This document shows positions 1 to 6,838 of a stretch of DNA of 12,652 bases, piece after piece. The notes beneath the pieces were generated by a model that saw nothing but the letters and a program-made list of their open reading frames with translations, had not been told where the DNA came from and made no database searches. This DNA comes from an uncultured Pseudobdellovibrionaceae bacterium (GTDB lineage: Bacteria; Bdellovibrionota; Bdellovibrionia; Bdellovibrionales; Bdellovibrionaceae). Location of the stretch: contig CALCCV010000108.1 of assembly GCA_937900305.1 (NCBI GenBank), positions 1 to 12,652 on the forward strand. Direction: 5' to 3'. The translations under genes were made by a program, and so were the position numbers. The stretch's first letter is position 1. The number at the start of each line of letters is the position of its first letter.

Positions 1-75
1 CGCGATGTTTCGGGCGAACATGAGTCGGCTGTTTCGCAGATCGTGGAATTTGTCAAAGAAGCCAGAGCGGCTTGA
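1..75 (+). CDS. C-terminal end of an unidentified protein (partial)
   Basis: Frame 1 is open from the first base of the window to a TGA at 73-75 and encodes 24 residues that end in FVKEARAA. The stretch is rich in Glu, Val and Ala with a helical look, as at the end of a coiled-coil or alpha-helical protein. The body of the gene lies outside the window, so no family can be named. No clear terminator follows. The alternative is that the frame is open by chance. Confidence 0.4.
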   Translation, partial: RDVSGEHESAVSQIVEFVKEARAA

Positions 76-220
76 GGCTCACGCAATGATTTACGTCGCC
101 TACCACAATTTATTTCTTCTCAATCATCCCGCGAAATCGGCAAGTTGATTGTCACAGAGCATCTCAATGATTCAAAGGCAAAAAAATGCTATCGACATTC
201 AGTTCAGAAAAAGAATCGGA

Positions 221-258
221 AACGATGCTTACCATCAATTGAAAAAATGAGCATCGTT
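221..258. repeat. Perfect 9-bp inverted repeat with 20-nt loop
   Basis: AACGATGCT at 221-229 is matched exactly by AGCATCGTT at 250-258. It lies 48 bp past the stop codon of the minus-strand gene ending at 306. On the minus strand the hairpin is followed within a few bases by a short T-rich stretch (TTCTTTTTC), so it could be a weak terminator for that gene. The long loop and imperfect T tract make this uncertain; a protein-binding site is the other option. Confidence 0.35.
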
Positions 259-305
259 GAAACCAACGAAGGCAAAATAGCAGGTGCAAACAAGTCCGCC
301 AGTTT

Positions 306-530
306 TTAAAACTTAAACGTAAAAATCGGATGATCAAATGGGTTGGGTTCTTCTTGCTCGTCCCCATAGGCATTTCCTTCAAACGGACCAATACCGGTAA
401 AGCGAAGCCGAAGACCGAAATGATCTGCGGTCTCTGTGACTTCAAACTCACCGCCAATGACCTCGAATTTGACGGTGTTCGGTATTGGAGAAGCCTCGCT
501 TTTTGCGACGGTTTTTTGGATTTCATCCAC
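306..530 (-). CDS. Small hypothetical protein, 74 aa
   Basis: The family is not recognised. The start chosen is a GTG at 530-528 because a full AAGGAGG ribosome binding site (536-542 on the + strand as CCTCCTT) lies five bases before it. An in-frame ATG at 548 would put that site inside the gene. The protein starts with a short charged helix (DEIQKTVAKSE), then has alternating beta-like segments (KFEVIGGEFEV, FGLRLRFTG) and an acidic, aromatic tail ending FTFKF. There is no signal peptide or membrane helix, so it is probably cytoplasmic. It lies 171 bp downstream of the membrane-protein gene on the same strand and may share its transcript. The strong Shine-Dalgarno sequence is the main support that it is real. 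Confidence 0.6.
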   Translation of the reverse strand: MDEIQKTVAKSEASPIPNTVKFEVIGGEFEVTETADHFGLRLRFTGIGPFEGNAYGDEQEEPNPFDHPIFTFKF

Positions 531-701
531 AACAACCTCCTTTCGCATGGCAATTCTTAGGGCCACGCCCAATGAGATTCGCCAACGTCTTCTATTTTAA
601 AAAGAGAACGCCTTTAGGTCGAAGAATCTTCACCGAAGTCGCTAGAATGTTTCAAATTACATGGCACGGTCTAGGTCCAACGGCTCGCAAGCGAGATAGC
701 T

Positions 702-1379
702 TTAATCCACCTTATCGAAAACCCACATCGAATTGTAAATCCACTCGACCAAGGGAGAATGTTCGCTCACCAGAGCATCTTCGCGGCGAAGATGATGTTG
801 CGAAAAACTACCGCGGGCCAGAATGATCAATAACACCATCACCAATAAATGGCGGAAAATGACTTCGATCCACATCAGGCGCCGAGGGCTTTTTTTCACC
901 TTCACGCGAAAAATGTAAAGGGCCACGCCCAACGAAAAAGCCAACAGAATCAAATTCCCCCAAACCTCCCGGGGGGCAGACTGCCACCAACCCTCCAGCG
1001 CCACCCGAGCCCATTCGGGTTCACGAAAGCGACGGCCCGTTCGAGAGTATTGAAGAAGATCAAAGGTCGTCACCACGGCGCAGGTGCCATAGGTCAGAAC
1101 AATGATGAGTCGTTGCAAAACATCTCCCCAGGACTTCGGCAGAAAACAAAGGGCCCACAACGGCATCAATAAAAACCCGATGACGACGCCATCAAACAAA
1201 AAGGCACGCGGCACCGCCTGATCTAACGCCAACACCACATTCGAACTAAATTCATTGAGGTAAGGACGTAAAAGAATAAATCGATAGACAACGAAGTAGC
1301 TCAGCCAGAGCAATCCCCAAAGCGGCAGTAGCTTCATGCGCTCGATCGCCGCAATCATCGTCAAACGAAGAGATTCCAA
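702..1379 (-). CDS. Five-helix membrane protein resembling the N-terminal domain of LTA-synthase-type sulfatases, catalytic domain absent
   Basis: A 225-aa inner-membrane protein. The start chosen is TTG at 1379-1377, with AAAGGAG seven bases upstream; an in-frame ATG at 1400 has no ribosome binding site. Five hydrophobic segments lie near residues 17-37, 63-81, 89-109, 140-157 and 172-188. The last helix is followed by ARGSFSQHHL and, near 216, NSMW. In the LtaS/OpgB-like sulfatase family the fifth helix is followed by a similar RGG...PL...N-x-x-W linker and then by an extracytoplasmic sulfatase domain that transfers phosphoglycerol or phosphoethanolamine groups. Here the frame stops ten residues after that linker, and no metal-binding or nucleophile motif follows in any minus frame down to 531. 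It is therefore either an orphan membrane domain or a truncated gene. The family link is by pattern and is moderate. The gene is divergent from the efflux operon. Confidence 0.75.
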   Translation of the reverse strand: MESLRLTMIAAIERMKLLPLWGLLWLSYFVVYRFILLRPYLNEFSSNVVLALDQAVPRAFLFDGVVIGFLLMPLWALCFLPKSWGDVLQRLIIVLTYGTCAVVTTFDLLQYSRTGRRFREPEWARVALEGWWQSAPREVWGNLILLAFSLGVALYIFRVKVKKSPRRLMWIEVIFRHLLVMVLLIILARGSFSQHHLRREDALVSEHSPLVEWIYNSMWVFDKVD

Positions 1380-1542
1380 ACATGAACTCCTTTCTTTCAT
1401 CTTGATTCAGTTTCGGTGCGGTTGGCAACCTCGACGCCGGAATTCCTTCCACACTCTTTCCACAATTCATTTTTTTTGATTCATTTAGAGGCTGTTTGAA
1501 GAAAACTTCGCAGCATTCTGACCATTTGGGCGGTGCATTTTG

Positions 1543-1572
1543 TTGTTCCCGAAATCTTAGATTCCGTACAAT
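1543..1572 (+). promoter_or_regulatory. Promoter of the efflux operon, with palindrome in the spacer
   Basis: A -35-like TTGTTC (1543-1548) and a -10 TACAAT (1567-1572) are separated by 18 bp. The -10 ends only six bases before the ATG at 1579, so transcription would begin at or near the start codon. Between the boxes lies an odd palindrome, AATCT-T-AGATT (1553-1563), placed where an operator would act. The box matches are seen directly; use of the promoter and of the palindrome is inferred. Confidence 0.5.
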
Positions 1573-1578
1573 GATTTT

Positions 1579-2856
1579 ATGCCGAAAAAAACCGTACAAA
1601 TGTTGAATTTCTGTTTCTCTCTATGGGTGTGGGCGATTCCCTACGGAGCCATGACGCTAGCCCGTTCTGCCAATGCAGCTCCACTGACGTTGCTGGAAGG
1701 ATTCGAAGCCCACCGCCAATCTTCTGAAAAGTTGCAGAGCCAACGACTCTCTTTACAAATGGCCAAAGAGGCAACGCAGATAGCACAGCCAACGTTGATA
1801 CCCGATCTGAGCGCCGAGGCTGGCTACGCCGAAAACGACGATGGCGTCGGAGGGGCCGATCGATCATCCACCGCAAAGGCCGTCCTTTCTAAAAATATTT
1901 TGGGACTCTGGAAATATGGTCCGGCCTCTAACGCCACTCACTTGGCGGAACAACAAGAAACTCTCACCCAAAAAGATTTAACAAAACGGGCGTTTTCTGA
2001 CTTCACCGGCAGATTTCTGGACTGCCTTTTTTTGCAACGAGAGTTGGAAATTCTAGCCGACCAAAGAAAGAGTTTGCAGGATCAAATTGGAGTGATGCGA
2101 AAAAGAGTGCGGATTGGCCGAAACAAACAGTCTGATTTGCTCACCTTTCTCAGTCGGGAAAAAACATTTGAATCTCTCGAAACCATTAAACACAACTCTC
2201 ATCGCATTTGTTTGGCCGACCTCAGTCGTCAAACGGGACTTGGTAAAATCGAGGCCCTAGCCATCCCGTCCATTCAACCAGATCAGGTCCTAGTCAAAAG
2301 CGAAGCCGAGATCCTCGCCTCCTCACCCACCCTACAAATCTACGATCTCCAACTAAAGCAGAATGAAGAATTGATGCGCGCCAACGATCGCACCAACTGG
2401 CCCGATCTCACCGCCTTCGCAGAGTACTACGGGCATCGAGATGGCACCGCCTCCGACGATTCGAAATGGGGATTTGGCTTAAAGCTCACTTGGGCTATTT
2501 ATTCGGGCTATCGTGAGGCGGGTCAACAGAGCATTCTTACGCTGCAAAGCCGTCAAGTTGAACTTCTCAAAACAGACGCCCAAAAAGAACTTCAGCTGAA
2601 AATCAGTTCGGCTCAAGAGACATTGAAGGGACTTCAAGCTAAAACTCGCTTACTCAAAGAGAACTTTGATTTGGCAAAAGAAAATCGCAATACGTTTCGT
2701 CGCGACTTCAACTATGGTTTGGTCAGCAACCTAGATTTGCTAAATTCGATCAATCTTTTGATTGACGCGGAAAATCTGTACCTCAGTTCTGAAAAAGAAC
2801 TCCAAGTGGCGTATTGGGACCTTTACGCCGAACAACAGAACTGGGACACACTCTAG
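1579..2856 (+). CDS. TolC-family outer-membrane efflux channel
   Basis: A 425-aa outer-membrane factor that would form the exit duct for the RND pump encoded next. Residues 1-34 form a Sec signal peptide with a basic start (MPKK), a hydrophobic core and a likely cleavage after ANA or ANAA. The mature part has the two-fold repeated, long helical, Gln/Lys/Leu-rich structure of the OEP family: a first half near 40-215 and a second near 235-420, with the usual TWAIYSGYREAGQ segment and a C-terminal helix carrying NSINLLIDAENLY. Length is normal for the family. No Shine-Dalgarno sequence precedes the ATG, and the promoter -10 box ends six bases before it, so the mRNA may be leaderless. The RND gene starts 30 bp after the stop codon, so the two form an operon. 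Which solutes are exported cannot be told from the sequence. Confidence 0.93.
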   Translation: MPKKTVQMLNFCFSLWVWAIPYGAMTLARSANAAPLTLLEGFEAHRQSSEKLQSQRLSLQMAKEATQIAQPTLIPDLSAEAGYAENDDGVGGADRSSTAKAVLSKNILGLWKYGPASNATHLAEQQETLTQKDLTKRAFSDFTGRFLDCLFLQRELEILADQRKSLQDQIGVMRKRVRIGRNKQSDLLTFLSREKTFESLETIKHNSHRICLADLSRQTGLGKIEALAIPSIQPDQVLVKSEAEILASSPTLQIYDLQLKQNEELMRANDRTNWPDLTAFAEYYGHRDGTASDDSKWGFGLKLTWAIYSGYREAGQQSILTLQSRQVELLKTDAQKELQLKISSAQETLKGLQAKTRLLKENFDLAKENRNTFRRDFNYGLVSNLDLLNSINLLIDAENLYLSSEKELQVAYWDLYAEQQNWDTL

Positions 2857-2886
2857 CACGGCCTGCCAAACGAAGGGACACCACCG

Positions 2887-5800
2887 ATGAGCTCAAATTC
2901 AGAACAAAACAAGAAGAGCCAATTCAGTCTCGCTGACATTTCTATCCGCAATCCTGTGATGACGTGGATGATTTTGGCCGCGATCATTCTTTTTGGACTC
3001 ATCACCTTTCGCAAGCTAGGCATTTCTCAATTGCCCGACGTCGACTTTCCCCAAGTCAATGTCAGCATCACCTACGAAGGCGCCTCTCCCGAAGTCGTCG
3101 AATCGATGATTATTGATCCCGTGGAAGACGCCCTGATTTCGGTCGAAGGCGTCAAAAGCATGAGCTCCACCGCTCGCACAGGGCAAGCGTCGATTAGCTT
3201 AGAGTTTAGCATCAGTAAAAATATTGAAGAAGCCGTCCAAGAAGTGAACACCAAACTTCTGCAGGCGCAACGCCGATTGCCAGATTCGATTGAGCCGCCG
3301 ATCGTCAGCAAAACAAATCCTGAAGATCAGCCAATCATGTGGCTGTCGGTGAAGGCCGAAAAGATGAACATGAAAGAATTGGTCACCTTTGTACGCAACC
3401 AGATTCAAGATCGCTTTTTGACTGTCGAAGGTGTCAGTGACATTTTTCTCGGTGGTTACGTAGAGCCGAGTCTGCGCATTTGGGTGTCCCTCGCAAAATT
3501 AGATGAGTACGCCTTTACCGTCCAAGATTTGATCAACACCGTTCAAACTGAAAGCAACGAAACTCCGGCCGGCCGCATCGACATTGGCGACAAACAATGG
3601 AACGTGCGAACCATCGGAGAAATTCGCAATGCCGACGAACTTAAAAAACTCATTATCCAAAAACGAGGTGGCTCGCCATCGTTTGTCCCCATTCCCATGG
3701 GCAAAGTGGTTGATGCCGAAGATGGCTTGCAAGACGTGGTTCGGTTGAGTCGCACCGACGGAGTTTTTGCCGTCGGCTTAGGTATCCGCAAACAACGTGG
3801 ATCCAATGCCGTTCAAGTGGCCAAAGATGTGAAGGCCACACTCGCCGAAATCAAAAAAACTTTGCCCACGGGCGTCGCAATGGGTGTCAATTTCGACTCG
3901 ACCGAATTTATCGAGCACTCGGTCAACGAATTGCAAATGCATCTCATCCTGGCCGCCATCTTGACCGCATTCGTGTGTTTTCTATTTTTCGGAACGTTCA
4001 GCTCAACCTTCAACGTGATCATTGCCATTCCGGTTTCCATCATGGGAACATTTTTTGTTTTCGAGCGGTTGGGTTTTACCCTGAACACATTCACTTTACT
4101 TGGATTGACTCTGGCGATTGGGATTGTGGTGGATGATGCGATCATGGTTTTAGAAAACATCATCCGGCACAAGCAGATGGGAAAATCTGCGGTCCGCGCA
4201 GCTCGGGATGGCGCCACCGAAATCACTTTCGCCGCCATCGCCGCGACCCTGGCTATTGTTGCAATCTTTCTGCCGGTGGCATTTATGGATGGGGTCATTG
4301 GCCAATACTTTCTGCAATTTGGGATTACAATCTCGGTGGCCGTTTTATTTTCTCTGTTCGAGGCCATTACACTGGCGCCAATGCGAAGCGCACAATTTAT
4401 ATCTGACAAAGTTCCAACGCATTTTCTGTACCGCTGGACCGAAGCGACACTTGAAAAACTTCGCCGCTGGTACGGCGGCGCGCTCGAAGTTTGCATCAGC
4501 CACAAATGGCTGGTCATCGGAGTTTCCGTCGCGATCTTCGGAGCCTCGCTGATGGTCATCCCAGGTTTGCGAAAAGAGATGGTGCCATCTCAAGATCAAA
4601 GCAGTTTGAGCATGCGAATCACCACACCCGAAGGCTCCAGCCTGCAATACACCGATAGCAAAACCAAAGAGGTCGAAGCGCTTTTAAAAAGTATGCCGGA
4701 AGTGAAACAGTTCTTTGTTTCTATTGGTGGTTGGAATGGCGAGGCCACCAATGCCAACGCCTTTATAACCTTGCATCCCAAAAATGAACGCAAGCCCATC
4801 TCCGACATCATGGATGAGCTCCGCCAAAAATCGAAAACAATCAAAGGGGCGCGGATCATGATTCAAGATCCTTCGCTGCAAAGTTTTGGCTCGCGAAGAA
4901 GTTTTCCGATCGACTTCAACATCAAAGGACCGAACTTAAAAACTCTGGGTGAAATCGCCCAAAAAATGATTGCAGACCTTGAGAGTGCCAATGTCGCCGT
5001 CGATCTCGACACCAACTACAAACCCGAAAACCCCGAGATTCACATATTCCCAAACCGCGAAGCCGCCATTCGTCGCGGAGTTAGCGTTGAAGATCTGTCA
5101 GACACCATTCGCGCGCTGGTGGGTGGTATTGAAATCGGGAATGTCTCGCAAGATGGCCGCCGCAATGAAATTCGACTTCGACTTCGGGTTGAAGATCGCG
5201 CGGATCTAAACAACCTAAAAAAGATCCGCATTCGCAACAACCGAGGCGAACTCATTCCGCTGGGAGAACTTGCCTCCATTGAAGAGCGCTCATCGGTTCT
5301 AGCGATCTATCGCGAAGACCGCAGTCGGAGTGTCGGGGTGTATGGCAATCTCGTGAAGGGCCAGTCACAAGCCGCCGCTCTGGAGAAGGTCGAAACCTAT
5401 GGCAAAACCTTGCCGGTGGGATATTCGATTGTCACGGGCGGATCGTCCAAAGTTTTTCGTGAGTCCTTTCAAAGTCTCTACTTCGCGCTCATATTGGGGT
5501 TGATCGTGGCCTATATGATCTTGGCTTCTCAATTTAATTCTTACTTAGATCCGGCGATCATTTTAATGGCGTTGCCATTCAGTCTGACTGGGGCACTCTT
5601 GGCCCTGTGGGCCGCCGATCTTTCCATCAACGTTTTCAGTTTGATCGGAATTTTATTGCTGATGGGGATCGTCAAAAAGAATTCGATCCTGTTGGTGGAG
5701 TTTGCGAATCACAAAATGGAAGAAGGTTTGAGTGCCATCGAAGCCATCAAGATGGCCGGACCCACCCGCTTGCGCCCGATCCTGATGACCTCTATTGCGA

Positions 5801-5982
5801 CCATCGCCGCCGCCATTCCCCAAGCGCTGGGACTGGGTCAGGGTGCTGAAACCCGGCAGCCCATGGCACTGGCGGTTGTCGGCGGAGTGCTGGTTTCCAC
5901 CCTGATGACTTTTTTCGTGGTGCCCTCGATGTACGTCGCCTTTAAAAAAACAGCCAACCGACCACGATTGGATTTGGATTGA
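2887..5982 (+). CDS. RND-family (HAE1-type) multidrug efflux pump, inner membrane
   Basis: A complete 1031-aa proton-driven RND transporter, normal length for the AcrB/HAE1 group. The N-terminus (SIRNPVMTWMILAAIILFG) is the typical first helix, followed by the ISQLPDVDFPQV and YEGASPEVVE motifs of the first porter domain. The helix-4 proton-relay pair is Asp416-Asp417 (GIVVDDAIMVLENI), and the helix-10 lysine is present in IVKKNSILLVEFAN (Lys931 aligns with Lys940 of AcrB). The two halves repeat the large periplasmic loops and the membrane bundles expected of the fold. The start ATG is preceded by a modest GAAGGG site nine bases upstream. It follows the TolC-like gene by 30 bp, but no HlyD/AcrA-type adaptor gene lies on either side in the window. 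The drug-efflux subclass is well supported; the substrate is not known. Confidence 0.97.
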   Translation: MSSNSEQNKKSQFSLADISIRNPVMTWMILAAIILFGLITFRKLGISQLPDVDFPQVNVSITYEGASPEVVESMIIDPVEDALISVEGVKSMSSTARTGQASISLEFSISKNIEEAVQEVNTKLLQAQRRLPDSIEPPIVSKTNPEDQPIMWLSVKAEKMNMKELVTFVRNQIQDRFLTVEGVSDIFLGGYVEPSLRIWVSLAKLDEYAFTVQDLINTVQTESNETPAGRIDIGDKQWNVRTIGEIRNADELKKLIIQKRGGSPSFVPIPMGKVVDAEDGLQDVVRLSRTDGVFAVGLGIRKQRGSNAVQVAKDVKATLAEIKKTLPTGVAMGVNFDSTEFIEHSVNELQMHLILAAILTAFVCFLFFGTFSSTFNVIIAIPVSIMGTFFVFERLGFTLNTFTLLGLTLAIGIVVDDAIMVLENIIRHKQMGKSAVRAARDGATEITFAAIAATLAIVAIFLPVAFMDGVIGQYFLQFGITISVAVLFSLFEAITLAPMRSAQFISDKVPTHFLYRWTEATLEKLRRWYGGALEVCISHKWLVIGVSVAIFGASLMVIPGLRKEMVPSQDQSSLSMRITTPEGSSLQYTDSKTKEVEALLKSMPEVKQFFVSIGGWNGEATNANAFITLHPKNERKPISDIMDELRQKSKTIKGARIMIQDPSLQSFGSRRSFPIDFNIKGPNLKTLGEIAQKMIADLESANVAVDLDTNYKPENPEIHIFPNREAAIRRGVSVEDLSDTIRALVGGIEIGNVSQDGRRNEIRLRLRVEDRADLNNLKKIRIRNNRGELIPLGELASIEERSSVLAIYREDRSRSVGVYGNLVKGQSQAAALEKVETYGKTLPVGYSIVTGGSSKVFRESFQSLYFALILGLIVAYMILASQFNSYLDPAIILMALPFSLTGALLALWAADLSINVFSLIGILLLMGIVKKNSILLVEFANHKMEEGLSAIEAIKMAGPTRLRPILMTSIATIAAAIPQALGLGQGAETRQPMALAVVGGVLVSTLMTFFVVPSMYVAFKKTANRPRLDLD

Positions 5983-6203
5983 TTCCGCACTGATTCTCAA
6001 ACGGAAGACGAGTTGCCTCACATGGCTGGACAATTTTTAGTGGTCGAGCCATTCAACCGATCCAAAGGAGTGGTCGGTGCCGCGCACTTCGTCAATTCTC
6101 CCACGGGGACTCCAAAGCGGTTAAAATGCAACTCGGGAGCCAGGCGTCCAAGCGCGGGCTTTATGGCGGCCCTCCCAATTGATTCGATGATCTGAAATGG
6201 TCG
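5983..6203. other. Intergenic stretch open in register on both strands, no confident gene
   Basis: No gene is called here. The minus strand is open from 6218 to a TGA at 6018-6020 (66 codons) but has no ATG until its last codon. A GGGAGG site lies five bases before an ATA codon rather than an ATG. The + strand is open in the codon-complementary frame from an ATG at 6022 to a TGA at 6193-6195, without a ribosome binding site. No clear terminator for the RND gene is seen. The stretch may be a decayed small gene or a noncoding leader. Confidence 0.4.
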
Positions 6204-6233
6204 TTGACCGATCTTGGCCTAATGAGTCACTAT
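6204..6233 (+). promoter_or_regulatory. Putative promoter for the Gly/Lys-tail protein gene
   Basis: TTGACC (6204-6209, five of six matches to the -35 consensus) is followed after 18 bp by CACTAT (6228-6233, three of six for the -10). The start point would fall near 6240, leaving about 25 bases of leader that contain the AGGA site at 6255-6258. This placement favours the ATG at 6265 over the one at 6232. Confidence 0.35.
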
Positions 6234-6264
6234 GGCCCTTCCATTTTTAACGATAGGAAAACTC

Positions 6265-6699
6265 ATGAAAGCCGTGACTGAATTTCATAGCCTCACACTG
6301 ATGAAGGGCTTGCAGGCCAAAACTGCGTTGACGTCAGAGGGCAAAACCCCCGAAGAGATTCAAGCTTCCCTGGGCGAAACCTTCAAGCTCGAAGGCGAAA
6401 AGCTCACCTGTTTCTTCAATGCCATCGACGTGGCGGGCACGAATCAACAAAATCTAAAACGAGTCGTCGTCATGCGCTTGACCGATGGCGAAATCGCGCC
6501 GATCAAGTCAACTAAGGTCGAAGAACTTTACTATGTACCTGAATTTCTCAACCTTGCTCCGCCAAAGCCACAGGCTGAAGCTGGCAAGGGTGGCAAAGGG
6601 CGCCAAGGTGGCGGCAAAAAACCGGGCGGTCCAAAGGGATCACCATGGGGCCTTTCTCCTGAAGAGAAAGCCGCAAAAAATAAAAAACCCGCCAACTAG
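6265..6699 (+). CDS. Hypothetical cytoplasmic protein with Gly/Lys/Pro-rich C-terminal tail, 144 aa
   Basis: The family is not recognised. ATG 6265 is chosen because AGGA lies six bases before it; an in-frame ATG at 6232 has no such site. Residues 1-95 look like a compact mixed alpha/beta domain (a helix with PEEIQASLGETF, then strands around KLTCFFNAI, KRVVVMRL and ELYYVPEF). Residues 96-144 are disordered and basic, with GKGGKGRQGGGKKPGG and a Lys-rich end. Such tails often bind nucleic acid or other polyanions, but this is an inference only. There is no signal peptide or membrane helix. The gene stands alone between its own likely promoter and a strong terminator, so it is probably a single-gene unit. 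Confidence 0.8.
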   Translation: MKAVTEFHSLTLMKGLQAKTALTSEGKTPEEIQASLGETFKLEGEKLTCFFNAIDVAGTNQQNLKRVVVMRLTDGEIAPIKSTKVEELYYVPEFLNLAPPKPQAEAGKGGKGRQGGGKKPGGPKGSPWGLSPEEKAAKNKKPAN

Positions 6700-6734
6700 C
6701 CATCTTCGCCAACGCAATTCGAATTGCCAGATTC

Positions 6735-6768
6735 AAAAAGGCCACGCTGATTCCAGTGTGGCCTTTTT
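6735..6768 (+). terminator. Strong intrinsic terminator, potentially bidirectional
   Basis: A 15-bp stem (AAAAAGGCCACGCTG at 6735-6749 with CAGTGTGGCCTTTTT at 6754-6768, one G-U pair) closes a four-base loop, ATTC. The T tract follows the GC core in the + direction and the A tract mirrors it, so it could also stop minus-strand transcripts. It lies 35 bp after the stop codon of the 144-aa gene and separates it from the glycosylase-protease pair. Confidence 0.93.
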
Positions 6769-6838
6769 CTTGTCATGAATCTGTGCTTGTTAGCTCAGTT
6801 GGGAAGTGAGATTCTATCATTCATTTAAAGGGGGGCCG

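Noticed and set aside
559..932. 14-base direct repeat AGGGCCACGCCCAA at 559-572 and 919-932
   Set aside because: Only two copies, GC-rich, one inside a coding region, with no extended similarity; chance is likely.
485..1172. + strand open frames at 485-826 and 849-1172
   Set aside because: They are antisense to the membrane-protein gene, rich in Pro/Arg/His, with no ribosome binding site.
1252..1599. 115-codon minus-strand frame spanning the divergent promoter region
   Set aside because: It overlaps the efflux promoter and the start of the membrane gene. A short ATG start at 1383 sits only three bases from the AAAGGAG site and would give a 43-residue peptide without a family look.
3813..4559. 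248-codon open frame on the minus strand
   Set aside because: It lies wholly inside the RND pump gene, opposite to its membrane helices, and its Met/Ala/Thr/Lys-rich composition is what a reverse-strand shadow gives.
5653..6033. 126-codon minus-strand frame with many His and Gly
   Set aside because: It is a shadow of the highly conserved C-terminal part of the RND pump.
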